A stretch of DNA of 60,000 nucleotides from Bolinopsis microptera. Taxonomy: Eukaryota > Ctenophora > Tentaculata > Lobata > Bolinopsidae. Both the position numbers and the translations under genes were made by a program. The notes below the pieces were generated by a model. It did not search any database. It saw only the letters and a program-made list of their open reading frames with translations, and was not told where the DNA came from. Positions 23,401-33,200 of this stretch are shown piece by piece (positions within the stretch are counted from its first letter, which is position 1; the number at the start of each line of letters is the position of its first letter). The DNA is taken from assembly GCF_026151205.1 (NCBI RefSeq), contig NC_087081.1, forward strand, positions 8,925,246-8,985,245, given 5' to 3'.

Positions 23401-25580
23401 GGGTCCTGGGTCCTGGGTCCTGGGTCCTGGGTCCTGGGTCCTGGGTCCTGGGTCCTGGGTCCTGGGTCCTGGGTCCTGGGTCCTGGGTCCTGGGTCCTGG
23501 GTCCTGGGTCCTGGGTCCTGGGTCCTGGGTCCTGGGTCCTGGGTCCTGGGTCCTGGGTCCTGGGTCCTGGGTCCTGGGTCCTGGGTCCTGGGTCCTGGGT
23601 CCTGGGTCCTGGGTCCTGGGTCCTGGGTCCTGGGTCCTGGGTCCTGGGTCCTGGGTCCTGGGTCCTGGGTCCTGGGTCCTGGGTCCTGGGTCCTGGGTCC
23701 TGGGTCCTGGGTCCTGGGTCCTGGGTCCTGGGTCCTGGGTCCTGGGTCCTGGGTCCTGGGTCCTGGGTCCTGGGTCCTGGGTCCTGGGTCCTGGGTCCTG
23801 GGTCCTGGGTCCTGGGTCCTGGGTCCTGGGTCCTGGGTCCTGGGTCCTGGGTCCTGGGTTCTGGGTCCTGGGTCCTGGGTCCTGGGTCCTGGGTCCTGGG
23901 TCCTGGGTCCTGGGTCCTGGGTCAGGGTCAGGGTCAGGGTCAGGGTCAGGGTCAGGGTCAGGGTCAGGGTCAGGGTCAGGGTCAGGGTCAGGGTCAGGGT
24001 CAGGGTCAGGGTCAGGGTCAGGGTCAGGGTCAGGGTCAGGGTCAGGGTCAGGGTCAGGGTCAGGGTCAGGGTCAGGGTCAGGGTCAGGGTCAGGGTCAGG
24101 GTCAGGGTCAGGGTCAGGGTCAGGGTCAGGGTCAGGGTCAGGGTCAGGGTCAGGGTCAGGGTCAGGGTCAGGGTCAGGGTCAGGGTCAGGGTCAGGGTCA
24201 GGGTCAGGGTCAGGGTCAGGGTCAGGGTCAGGGTCAGGGTCAGGGTCAGGGTCAGGGTCAGGGTCAGGGTCAGGGTCAGGGTCAGGGTCAGGGTCAGGGT
24301 CAGGGTCAGGGTCAGGGTCAGGGTCAGGGTCAGGGTCAGGGTCAGGGTCAGGGTCAGGGTCAGGGTCAGGGTCAGGGTCAGGGTCAGGGTCAGGGTCAGG
24401 GTCAGGGTCAGGGTCAGGGTCAGGGTCAGGGTCAGGGTCAGGGTCAGGGTCAGGGTCAGGGTCAGGGTCAGGGTCAGGGTCAGGGTCAGGGTCAGGGTCA
24501 GGGTCAGGGTCAGGGTCAGGGTCAGGGTCAGGGTCAGGGTCAGGGTCAGGGTCAGGGTCAGGGTCAGGGTCAGGGTCAGGGTCAGGGTCAGGGTCAGGGT
24601 CAGGGTCAGGGTCAGGGTCAGGGTCAGGGTCAGGGTCAGGGTCAGGGTCAGGGTCAGGGTCAGGGTCAGGGTCAGGGTCAGGGTCAGGGTCAGGGTCAGG
24701 GTCAGGGTCAGGGTCAGGGTCAGGGTCAGGGTCAGGGTCAGGGTCAGGGTCAGGGTCAGGGTCAGGGTCAGGGTCAGGGTCAGGGTCAGGGTCAGGGTCA
24801 GGGTCAGGGTCAGGGTCAGGGTCAGGGTCAGGGTCAGGGTCAGGGTCAGGGTCAGGGTCAGGGTCAGGGTCAGGGTCAGGGTCAGGGTCAGGGTCAGGGT
24901 CAGGGTCAGGGTCAGGGTCAGGGTCAGGGTCAGGGTCAGGGTCAGGGTCAGGGTCAGGGTCAGGGTCAGGGTCAGGGTCAGGGTCAGGGTCAGGGTCAGG
25001 GTCGGGGTCAGGGTCAGGGTCAGGGTCCTGGGTCCTGGGTCCTGGGTCCTGGGTCCTGGGTCCTGGGTCCTGGGTCCTGGGTCCTGGGTCCTGGGTCCTG
25101 GGTCCTGGGTCCTGGGTCCTGGGTCCTGGGTCCTGGGTCCTGGGTCCTGGGTCCTGGGTCCTGGGTCCTGGGTCCTGGGTCCTGGGTCCTGGGTCCTGGG
25201 TCCTGGGTCCTGGGTCCTGGGTCCTGGGTCCTGGGTCCTGGGTCCTGGGTCCTGGGTCCTGGGTCCTGGGTCCTGGGTCCTGGGTCCTGGGTCCTGGGTC
25301 CTGGGTCCTGGGTCCTGGGTCCTGGGTCCAGGGTCAGGGTTAATTGTATTAAATTATATTGTCGGGGGGTCAATTGTCGCCCACCCGTGAAATATCCATT
25401 GTTTAAGTATCACAAACACAAACCGAGTGCTCATTGATCGTGCTGAATATTATGGGGAAATTGGCATTGAAACCTTGTTCATATACAATTAACACGTAAA
25501 CAGGCACATCATTAACATTATATATTTCAGTTAGAATCTGTGACGATCTCTCTCAATCGATAGATATTGTGTCCGTGTAA
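8405..25580 (+). CDS. KCNK-like: two-pore-domain potassium (K2P) channel, 11 exons recognised, first pore-helix exon not found
   Basis: Predicted role: potassium leak channel in the plasma membrane. Exons: 8405-8521 (ATG, N terminus), 8906-9009 (TM1, SSRLILLLLINMVFVGASSL), 9427-9512 (cap helix), 15584-15691 (filter 1 YGNMSPRTSAG plus TM2), 15815-15876, 19199-19285 (TM3), 19585-19732 (pore 2, filter TVGLGD, start of TM4), 20338-20398 (rest of TM4), 21780-21869, 22732-22880 (basic then acidic tail) and 25531-25580 (stop TAA). Every junction keeps phase; these exons total 1062 nt, 353 residues. The junction 9512/15584 is phase 1 on both sides, where K2P genes usually have an exon ending TTI-G. 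That exon, with the rest of the cap and pore helix 1, was not found in the 6-kb intron, so it is lost or unrecognised. The donor at 9010 (GTCACT) is weak. Introns carry most of the mobile DNA listed between 9.7 and 25.4 kb. Confidence 0.85.
9754..10575. mobile_element. hairpin-island element, copy A (K2P intron)
   Basis: The left part is a row of adjacent hairpins: 9754-9779 (ATAAACCC/GGGTTTAT), 9784-9813 (13-bp stem CAGATCATCCCGC, loop GCTA), 9828-9842 (GTGCGC/GCGCAC, within weaker outer pairing) and 9859-9890 (TGTAATCCC/GGGATTACA). The right part (about 10449-10560) repeats single arms of these stems in the same order: CCGGGTTTATA, GCGGGATGATAT, TGTTTATCT, GGGCTGAGTGATAA. Between them lie five CACGTG palindromes at 10263, 10283, 10317, 10328 and 10341. 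Copy B has the same plan with different stem sequences. No protein is encoded. The class is unknown to me, so mobile origin is inferred from the two copies. Confidence 0.6.
10972..11137 (+). repeat. 15-bp minisatellite (TACATACGCACGGCA)n
   Basis: About eleven copies of TACATACGCACGGCA, with TACTT variants. The 15-bp period is divisible by three, so it gives open frames on both strands that are not genes. It lies in the long K2P intron. Confidence 0.95.
12588..12802 (+). repeat. imperfect tandem duplication of a segment of about 150 bp
   Basis: ACACTGATA, then CCTGGCACTTCT and CTCCAGTAACCACTTTTCAGG occur in the same order near 12600-12651 and 12749-12801. The segment lies just upstream of the degenerate retrotransposon remnant and may be part of it. 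Confidence 0.6.
13290..13890 (+). mobile_element. degenerate non-LTR retrotransposon, RNase H region and C-terminal tail
   Basis: Broken + frames show an RNase H pattern: SINHKFLSDSQAAFKALNS near 13305-13365, KELAEEFARDDQSNN near 13459-13505 (the GNE-AD-LA motif position), then CEHFSGEAATSQHFLYKC followed by RMRIIG near 13720-13810. The last piece matches the C-x2-C-x-EEET-x-H-x4-C tail of RNase H-bearing non-LTR elements, with the second cysteine lost. Stops and frameshifts make it non-functional. Upstream DNA from about 12.5 kb may belong to it but could not be read. Confidence 0.65.
14228..14247. repeat. short GA-rich microsatellite
   Basis: AGAACAGAGAGAGAGAGAGA, in the K2P intron. Confidence 0.7.
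14255..14420 (+). repeat. dispersed repeat family V
   Basis: The core includes CTGTTTATATTTCATC, GAACAACCAAC.TCTCTGT.AGGATTGG and GCATATTTAAATAC. Related copies lie at 16235-16470 and 17425-17515, with fragments near 11195-11230 and 12180-12260. All are in K2P introns on the same strand. The copies at 16.3 and 17.4 kb flank hairpin island B as direct repeats. Confidence 0.65.
14960..15275 (+). repeat. 28-bp minisatellite, about 11 copies
   Basis: The unit is GTGCCACCCTACTAACCACT followed by ATTGGTAT. Some units have GTGGCACC instead of GTGCCACC, and these cluster in the middle of the array. It ends about 310 bp before the K2P filter-1 exon. Confidence 0.95.
16235..16470 (+). repeat. dispersed repeat family V, copy left of hairpin island B
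   Basis: Same family as 14255-14420, with GAACAGCCAGCTTCGCTGTG and GCATATTTAAATACTGAAC. It abuts the left hairpin cluster of island B. Confidence 0.6.
16478..17408. mobile_element. hairpin-island element, copy B (K2P intron)
   Basis: The left cluster contains hairpins at 16488-16513 (ATAACCCC/GGGATTAT), 16519-16547 (perfect 12-bp stem AATTTTTCCCGC, loop GACGC), 16549-16585 (inner GTGC-GAA-GCAC) and 16587-16625 (perfect 11-bp stem AAAATAACCCC enclosing CGTGC-TTTA-GCACG). An outer stem (TATAACAC...ATAAC at 16478 with GTTATGTGTTATA ending 16659) closes them like a multibranch junction. The right cluster (17271-17408) carries GCGGGATTATAAA, CCGGGGTTATTT, GCGGGAAAAA and two copies of GCGGGAGCCGGGATTATCAG. 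ATAAACCCCTCCGGG at about 16659-16673 pairs with CCCGGAGGGGTTTAT at the right end. Three CACGTG motifs lie between (17140, 17180, 17202). Confidence 0.6.
17425..17515 (+). repeat. dispersed repeat family V, copy right of hairpin island B
   Basis: GAACAACCAGTGTCACTGAG and GCATATTTAAATACAAACAG repeat the family core directly downstream of island B. Confidence 0.6.
17658..18984 (-). mobile_element. 5'-truncated non-LTR retrotransposon, RNase H domain
   Basis: The reverse strand has one open frame of more than 350 codons ending at 17891. It encodes RNase H (YTDGSRTDSGSGAG, QTELTAIIEACKYL, IWSDSLSSIQAI, GNEKADELAKNG: the catalytic D-E-D-D pattern) and then a C-terminal zinc-finger-like tail CPKCGDEEETVSHFLGQCP. 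A 3' UTR of about 200 bp ends in a poly-A tract (poly-T on + at 17658-17679). A target duplication GACATTGCAA lies at 17648-17657 and 19008-19017. RT and endonuclease regions are absent, so this is a 5'-truncated copy that looks fairly young. The apparent first residues upstream of 18984 are flanking DNA, not element protein. Confidence 0.88.
18985..19044. repeat. perfect 60-bp palindrome at the retrotransposon 5' junction
   Basis: The 30-nt arm 18985-19014 is the exact reverse complement of 19015-19044, with no loop. The centre is GACATTGCAATGTC, which contains the right-hand target duplication of the adjacent retrotransposon. The left arm is therefore an inverted copy of the genomic flank. 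Confidence 0.95.
20654..20776 (+). repeat. short repeat (GGTATGTA(A/GTTA))n
   Basis: Alternating GGTATGTAA and GGTATGTAGTTA units, about ten in all. K2P intron. Confidence 0.9.
21685..21757 (+). repeat. short repeat (AACACCTAGC)n
   Basis: About seven copies of AACACCTA(GC) with small insertions, ending about 20 bp before the acceptor of the K2P exon at 21780. Confidence 0.85.
22052..22373 (+). repeat. dispersed repeat, about 320 bp, forward copy
   Basis: The segment from ACTAGCAGGAACCCGTATAA to TATATATAGTAAGAT matches the reverse complement of 29806-30133 over its whole length, with scattered differences and small indels. Shared landmarks are TTGACACCACTTGGGGGTCC and TGCCGTGGTGTCAGTAAAAT. 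It lies in the K2P intron before exon 22732. Confidence 0.85.
23310..23922 (+). repeat. (GGGTCCT)n heptamer array, about 87 copies
   Basis: Nearly perfect; one GGGTTCT variant near 23857. It precedes the hexamer core. Confidence 0.97.
23923..25026 (+). repeat. (GGGTCA)n hexamer array, about 184 copies
   Basis: About 1.1 kb of GGGTCA with a single visible variant (GTCGGGG near 25002). In the other register it is TCAGGG, one base from the telomeric TTAGGG. Runs of three G every six bases could form G-quadruplexes. Confidence 0.97.
25027..25329 (+). repeat. (GGGTCCT)n heptamer array, about 43 copies
   Basis: Same heptamer as on the left, perfect. Single GGTCAGGG-type hexamers mark the outer borders of both heptamer arrays, giving a symmetrical 6-7-6-7-6 order. 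Confidence 0.97.
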
Positions 25581-25851
25581 TGACAGCTCGGGAGTTTCTT
25601 GGAGTTTCTGCAAAAAAACATCAGTATTTCTGACGCTAAACACTTCCTCCCTTATGAAGTTGACCAATCCCTGAACGTGAAGCAAAGATAATTGATAAAT
25701 TTGCTAAGCTTCATGGTGATCAAAGTAACTTCTTCTGTCTGAGAATTTAACTTTACAGGAATTCATGAATTAAGTGTCGAGTTTTTTGATAAAGCAAACA
25801 GCTTTTTCAGTATACATGAAGTGAAATGAAATGTATTGCTGTATGGACTAT

Positions 25852-26331
25852 ACATACATGTTACATGGCGAGATCTCCATCCAAAAGGATTAGTCTGCGT
25901 CATCTGCGTCATTACTTTGTATTATACAACTTCGGCGGGTAATATTTCTCCATCCTTTTCGATCTGCAGCCAATCTTCTCATACAATCAATCGTGAGTCC
26001 ATTACGATCCAATCTCTGCTCAGCATCTTCAATAAATACATCATTTAAGCTCTTCCTAGGCCTGCCTCTTGATCGTTTCCCATGCTTGGGTTTCCATTCA
26101 AGTAGATAGTTAGGTAACCGATCTTCAGGCATTCTACTGACATGTCCAAACCAACGTAGCCGTTTTGTTGCTATTATGTCAGTAAGAGCAGTTATTGAAG
26201 CCCTTCTTAAAACATCTTCATTTCTTACTCGATGGAACCACCTCACTCTCAGGATTCTGCGTAAGCAGTACTGATGGAAAGACTCTAATTTTCTTGTCTG
26301 CACTTGAGTCGTGTTCCATATCTCACTTCCA
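25852..26331 (-). mobile_element. 5'-truncated non-LTR retrotransposon 3' end, 10-bp TSD
   Basis: Reverse-strand coding from about 26331 to 25890 reads YGSEIWNTTQVQTRKLESF, CLRRILRVRWFHRVRNEDVL, RLRWFGHVSRMPEDRLP and KRSRGRPRKSLNDV. This is the conserved tail after the reverse transcriptase of RTE/LINE-like elements. Exact direct repeats TATGGACTAT at 25842-25851 and 26332-26341 bracket it. The frame ends in a short GATGACGCA repeat. Only the last 480 bp of the element are present. Confidence 0.88.
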
Positions 26332-26341
26332 TATGGACTAT

Positions 26342-29300
26342 GGGTGTTTTTTTTTCTTCTAGAAATTGAAAGTGCAAGTGTTTCAGAGAATTTCGAATTT
26401 CTGATACTTGATAAGTTGAAAATACTCTTAACAGCATTTTCTATGGGAATCAAGGGAATCGAGGGATTTGGCTGCTCATCTTTTAAGATTAACAAAAATG
26501 CTGATACGAAAAATAGCTCTTACTGTTATTATTCAGGTAAAACTGATGCTTATCTATAATACGATCACCGCATATCCACTGTCTAAGATTTAAAATTGAA
26601 CAAATAGTTCTACAATGCTTATGATTATCTATCAATGGTGATTCTACAATTTACAAGCTCCACTGACAATACGATTTTCAGATTTTGGCTGTTGGCACCT
26701 GCATCAGCTGTGTGATAGCTTAATTTTATTGACACATAAAAATCATAATTTTCTGTTTTGCAGATTTCAACCTTCCTTTATAATCAGTTTATTTATTTAC
26801 AAATTACAATTATACTGACATTACATCTCGTGAGTAAACTTACCTATTTATTTGCGTGGCTTTGGCACTATGTTAAAACAATACACCACAGTGCCATACA
26901 CTTACAACTACAAGCCGACAAGCGTTACTGTAACTAATAAATTAATAAGTTATACAAAATAACTTGCACTAATTGTCCGCCTACAAGGTATCGGGTTTCA
27001 TCCTCACAATTAACACTTGTTTCATACTACTACCACCCGGAATTTATAGTAAAAGTAAACCTATCACTTGTAAGGCACCTCAATTAACTGCAGCTATACA
27101 GTACATACCGGAATGGTTGACCCACCTTTTGGGTCCTTTTGAAATGTAATTGGATGAAAACTGGTCACATGATGTGATTTCTCGTATCTGATTGGTCAAT
27201 ACCTTCAACCCACGGGTCAACTATAAATAGTTTCCTATACTATAATTGTAATAACAACTGCAGTTACTTCCTACCAGGAAGCTAACAGAGTTGGGATTCC
27301 ACCAGGGACACTATTTAGTTGCGACGGATAAGGAATATCATAATTTGTCGTTTTTCACAACTCTGAACCTCACTTCTTATGGCCGTGTGTCATGGTCACG
27401 CGTAAACTTAGCGCTACACAGACACTAATAACGTCACAAATATCTGGTTTAAATGTTGTTAATGAACCAACCAGCACTAATTTTTGCCTATTTTTTATAC
27501 GGCCAGTTCAGAACTCGCAATTCTACTCCTGGTTTCTAGGTTTTTCAAGTTTCATCTTTTAGAATAGTTATTAATTGCTTCTAGTTATATAACCTCATGA
27601 CAGTAGAGCAGACACTGAACAATCAGTGAAAGGTTCATTATAGCATACACCTTACCAGTTAAATTGTACGAGTTTATAAATTGTAAGGTCTCGCCCCCGT
27701 GACCTCACAACAACAGAATAACTGATATAAGACCATCCTCAGTCCTCGCACAAATGACTCCGAGTCCTGCAGATGTAAAACAGTTAAGGTCACTGTTAAA
27801 TCATCACATCATGTGCTTTTGGGCATGTATAGGCTTGCCAGTTCCTCCTACTCCTCGTCAGCTCTATTACTCGAGTTCTCCGGGCTCACGAGAGTCACTA
27901 CACGTCAGGCTTGGTATTCAGAAAATGTTGAGCTACGTCATTCATTGCCAACAACAGTTAACGTTCCAGTATTTAATATTGATTTTTAAGTTGGACAATT
28001 GTATCTATGTGTATGAATTGAGCAGCATTTTATGACCAAGAAACTTTCGGTTCGCTCTTCCTAGGTTCGCTGGGGTCGAAAGCAAAAACATTACCTAAAC
28101 TTAATTACGCTATACTGCTCCTTGGTATCCCAAGAATGCGGCCTGGTTACCAAGGTAACCAAGTTGGTATCTTGAAAGTTCGGGGAGGGATCTTGGCAGG
28201 AGTCAGGAGAACCCACACAAACGTTACTTCTTTCCTCTGCCAGCATAACAGCACATGTTGTTTGGACTTGTGCCAGCATTTCAGCTGATGCCAACCCGCG
28301 TGACATGACATTTTGGTATGTGATGTTGAGTGATTCTAATTCTCTCGGCTAACCTCGTGCCGCAGCCAGCGGCCTGTATGTGATGTTAGGACTTTGTAAT
28401 CCTGATTTTCTTTACCTCGTGATGTAGGAAGATTAATTAGGCTCGTTTAGGTTTACGTATAACTATATAATCGGTTAAATGCCCTTTTTTTGGTTTTAGG
28501 CCTGCGCTTATGTTCCGTTATAACATCTATATATACATCTATATATATGTACTTATATATAAGTACACCGAGTAGAGTTAGTAAATGGGAGAGGGGTAGG
28601 AGTGGTCGGAGAAATGTTGAGATCTCTTAATCAGAATAATCTCATAATATAGATAGCTAATTGGCTCATCAACCAATTAAGTACTTGTTACTTGTACAGT
28701 ATTAACGTGTACCACTACCAGTTATTCACCATGGTTACGTTATTACGTATCAAATTAATTACATGATAAATCACGAGGCTACCTAATATACTGATACAAA
28801 CAAGTCGCATGATTACGCACGTATGTACAAATACCTGTAACTACATGTAATGAATTATGTAACGAATCACGAGATGATATTTTAATAAATGTACTAATCA
28901 CAAGACTATATTTTAATAAATGTACTAATAAATTTGTACACATAGTCTCAACAAAACAAAGTGACATAATAGTAAAGGAAGTGTGCTGCACAAATTACAA
29001 GTCATTATCTCATTAAACGCTTCATTACCTACCTTATTACCGCCCTATTGTCTAATTGAGAGAGCTTGTGTTAATAAGTTTATAATGAACTTACTTAACG
29101 TTTTAAGAAGCTTTATCTTAAACTTAGTAATGCAAACTGTTGACTTGTGTCCGGATATATTTCAAATCTCATTCGCCCTTCACAGTCAAGATTAATGTAA
29201 AGTCACCGTTATCGGTGTGATAAGCTATCACTATAAGTATAATAATTAGTATGGTTACTGAGTTCTACAATTACGTTTATTATTTCAACAATATAACCGT

Positions 29301-29805
29301 CTGTGGACGTTTAAAACTTAATGAATTTCCGCCTCGTGGTTTATGTGACACCACATGACAGGTGTTAATTTATTGTGATGTTAACGCCTGCATGCAGTAC
29401 TGAAGGGTAACGTGTTGCAGTTCTGCTTTTATTTTTAAGTTTAACATTTCTTTAATTTGTTTCCAAAGTGAAATTCTAATCAATTTAGATTTTGAATCCA
29501 AAATTATTGCTTTATGGCTATCAACTAAATTTTAACAATCGAATGTACTAATTGTTTTACCATTTATCGAAAAGAGCTTCAGAACACAGTACTATTTTCC
29601 CGTTTTTTAAACTGTACATGTTTCTTCATATTGTAGCTATTTTATAAAAGAAGTTATAATAAATTGTGTCAATATCAGAATTACCTAGATATCTGTTCTG
29701 ATATAAACCAGGTTGTTGCAGTAATGATATTAATAATAGTTTTATAGTGCGACATTTTCCGTATATTTCCATATTCCAGTCGTTTTCAAAGCTTCAAAAA
29801 GGCCA
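26342..29805. other. unassigned region between the K2P and C-CAP genes
   Basis: No secure exon. An open frame at 27754-28035 has an ordinary ATG but no domain I recognise. TATA-like ACTATAAATAGT lies at about 27219-27230. An AT palindrome with TACTTATATATAAGTA sits at about 28550. A 5' exon of the C-CAP gene may hide here. Confidence 0.35.
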
Positions 29806-30133
29806 TATCTTACTATATGTAAAGCGAGATGATATATAGATGTATACATATATATGGATCCGTGCCATTTTACTGACACCACGGCATCAACTTTAACGTG
29901 ACTTTCCGCAAAAACCGTAAAAGATATACAACTGAAACTTTTTCGACTGGGTCAAATGCTTTTATGCTTTTCAAATCAGCATGAAAAAATAAAAACTTGG
30001 CCAAGGAATAGGAGTTTTAGAGCCCAAAATTTGGACCCCCAAGTGGTGTCAAAAACGCGAATTAAATAGGTAATAATTATTTTAGTCTTTTGAGTCTTGA
30101 CACCATTTTAGGGTTATACGGGTTCCTGCTAGT
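29806..30133 (-). repeat. dispersed repeat, about 320 bp, inverted copy
   Basis: Reverse complement of the 22052-22373 repeat. It ends about 105 bp before the first recognised C-CAP exon. The two copies form an inverted pair 7.4 kb apart that brackets the K2P 3' end. Confidence 0.85.
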
Positions 30134-30255
30134 TCATTATATTTCAAAACACCTTATCTTAATTCTGCATTCTGAATCTTTTGAACCCTGCTACAATCTA
30201 AAATTAAAATGATATTTAGAAATAACCACTAATCCCAGGAAGACTTCACGGAAAG

Positions 30256-33200
30256 ATGTCGTATAACCCGTTTCTACAGTCCCGAGCTAGGTCCATGGTA
30301 ACTGGTTACCATGGTACCACCATATCAGTAGAACCCAAGACCAAGGAAGGTCTTTACATTTGTAATAGTACGGACGCGTCTATAAGGATAACACAAAAGT
30401 GTGCTAAAGCAGGAATTGAAGCTTGTAATAATCTGAGGTGAGATTATCATGTTCCTTAGGCTAATTAACTATAAAATATAAGTATAATTTGTTTTGAATA
30501 ATACTTGAAACATTTTTTACCGTCGATTTGGGTAACATCTAAAAGTCTATAAATGCCCTGCAAAATTTCAGATCTCTAACTCAGTTTTAACGTGGTTTTT
30601 AACTTTAAGGCATCTCAATATGGCGATTTTGGGTTTTTACCGAATTTCGTATAACACTAACAGTGCTGGCGCATCGTGTGCGCAAATTTCTTAAAAACCT
30701 CCACATAACTATTTTTATAATTCCTGTCATCTTTGACATTGACATTGAATTGTTTGGACTTAAAATATGACTGCTGAAATACTTTTGGCGAGTCTCAATG
30801 CAATGCCTGAACAACAGTTAAGGGGGTATAATAGAAATAGTATAGGTGGTAAATAGGATAGTGATACCAGAATGTACATAAGAGCCACGGTCAATGGTCA
30901 TGCTTGCCACTGCCAGCAGTAGCACTGTGATTAATTTTTAACGTTAAACTTAAAAGCTTTAGATAAAATTGAATAAAAGTTATCATCGATCATTTATACC
31001 TGCTGGCATTGAGAAATCCTGGCAATCCTAATTAACAACGTATAACTATAAAAAATAATTTGTTAAGACTGAATACTGGTTTGAAAAGGTTATGACGCAA
31101 TGACTCGTGTCACGCGACGCGCGTTACGCGTGGTTTGATCTGCAAACCTACGTTGGGCCGGCGAGCGTACTAAATCACTCTACAGTCGATCTTCGAGATT
31201 GTTCTAAAAGGGCCCCCGACAGTTGAAACCAACTTCAATCGATGTATTTTCGGACGCTGATTCCGAATCACCCCCCATGATATAGGGTTAAAATGCTCCC
31301 CTGACGAGATATAGGCGAAAAACTGTATCGATCACGTGATATGGCCGTATAAGGAAGTAATTCTAATTTCTCGTTAGGGTTAGGGTTTCAGCTTATGCTT
31401 TTGTTAAGGATTGGGTTAGGGTTAGGGTTGGGATCAAATAAGAGGGTTAGGGTTTCGAATAGTCGTTCAGGACCAGCTAGAGAACGGGTTGAAAAAGTCA
31501 CGTGACAGTCGAGTGTAGAGTGATTAATTATCATCCTTGGGCCGGGGACTTGGTGCCGAACCTTTTATACAGTATAAAAGGAGTATAAATTATACTCTTT
31601 TACTAGTCAATTTTAGTGGCTAAATTTTGTTAGAAGTTTCACGAATTGCCATTTGTAATATTTCCAGTAATCGAAAAAGGTCAAAGGTGCTCGTCCTCGC
31701 TTTTATAGTCTTTGAGTCTTGACCTGCGTGGACGACAAGTCTGACTCTGATCACAATCTTTGATAAACTATTTACAACTACAAGCGTTTCTAGTTTAACG
31801 TGGACGGCCGACGGTAGACATTTTTGTTGATTCACGATGTCAATCCTTCGCAGCTCGGTGAGGCACAGTGGTGCATCTCGCCGATCTACCGAAGCATTAT
31901 TTGATGCGAGAAGCATTATTTGATGCGCGCGCGACCCAGTAGTGCATCGCGCTACGAACATTTTTGCATTTGAGTTATTAAGTGCTCTCTTAACTTTGAA
32001 AGTAATTCAAGCTGGTACTAATAGTAATATCAATCATCAAAGAATGGGTCGGTAATATAATCGTGGCTTTTATATATTAACGAAATAATCTTTTTATATT
32101 TCTGTTCACTTGCGAGGAACAGGAGCAAAGGACCAGCCGGCCAGCTTTTGATCGCTCCACCATTTCCATGTTGACTGCTTGTCATTAGGGCTATATCGGT
32201 TTTTTCCTTTTATAACTGGGTTTATTTAAAAACATTCAATTCTGTATAATTATGTATTGTTTGAAAAGTATTAGATTTTAAAAAATTTAAAAAATTATCA
32301 ATATTAACTCCCTTATTTCAGTGTGTACTTTAATGCACCGGTAATGACGGAGATGTGCGAAATTGTCAGCTCAGACAACGTTGACCTTTACATACGACGA
32401 GGTAACAGCTTCACTTCTATTTTATTTTTATAGCTGTCATATACATTGTCTTTCTAATTGCGCAAATATTCTCTGAAGCAGCAACATGTTGAGTTCGAAA
32501 AGATGGGAATTGGCATGACAATATAGTGGCAGTGCTTTTTGAAACCATCAAGAGAAGTACCATTTTACAGTTATTAGAGAATAGAGGCCTGGGATTGACC
32601 AGGTTGTTGAGGTTGTTAATTTCCAGAACAACTGTAGTAGTGAAAGTGAATATTATCGAAACTACAACTGCTTTTATCGGCACTTTTCCAAGGCGTGAGC
32701 TTGCAGCTGAACGGAGCAACATATAAAATTGCGAGTGGCCTCCTCCCGCGACCGGACTAGGGAGGCGCCAAAGGAGGATGGTGAAGATGACCTGGTCGGA
32801 CTTCAGAGGCCTTCATGCAATGGCCGGGCCGGCGAATCTGGCGCGTCTCTGCACGAGTACCGATGCTATGCCTATAGGTGGGAAAATGTATAGGAGCCCA
32901 GATACTTGAAATCATCAGCCTGCTCTAGTTTAAGTTAATGCAAGCTTCCAGTTGGAGCCATGTTTGATGGTAATAAAGGTGTTCATGGCAAGTTCGACCT
33001 GTAATGCAGCATGTTCGAGATCGCTTAGCAGCTTTTGTACTCTATGATGTAGCTCTATGATGTCTGCAAAGAGCCAGCTCTCTACAGTGCCCTTTACCCC
33101 AGCTGGAATCCAAGTTGAATATCAGCTTTACAATATAGGCCCCCCTTTCATTGATATAACATTGCCTCTTCAGGTTTAAAGGTAAACTAATTCTATGATC

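Larger units (their letters stand above)
23193..25380. mobile_element. foldback/MITE-like element enclosing a 2-kb G-rich array
   Basis: GCGACAATTGACCCCC at 23193 is matched by the inverted GGGGGGTCAATTGTCGC at 25364-25380. Two more inverted copies near the left end (23223-23238 and 23256-23294) make nested hairpins around ATGTAATTACACT. A 9-bp direct repeat GTGAAATAT lies just outside both ends (23178 and 25387), a possible target duplication. The interior is almost entirely tandem repeat. It sits in the last K2P intron. Confidence 0.7.

Noticed and set aside
23231-25390. Open frames of 719 and 683 codons on the + strand
   Set aside because: They are read-through of (GGGTCCT)n and (GGGTCA)n, whose units give no stop codons in these frames. 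Composition is pure repeat (VLGPGSW, VR, GS) with no domain.
27754-28035. A 93-codon open frame as a first exon or gene
   Set aside because: No recognisable domain, low-complexity C-terminal half, and its plausible donor does not match the phase needed by the first C-CAP exon.
32700-32880. GC-rich block as a retrotransposon remnant
   Set aside because: The + frame WSDFRGLHAMAGPANLARLC faintly recalls the end of some LINE proteins, but too little is readable to support it.
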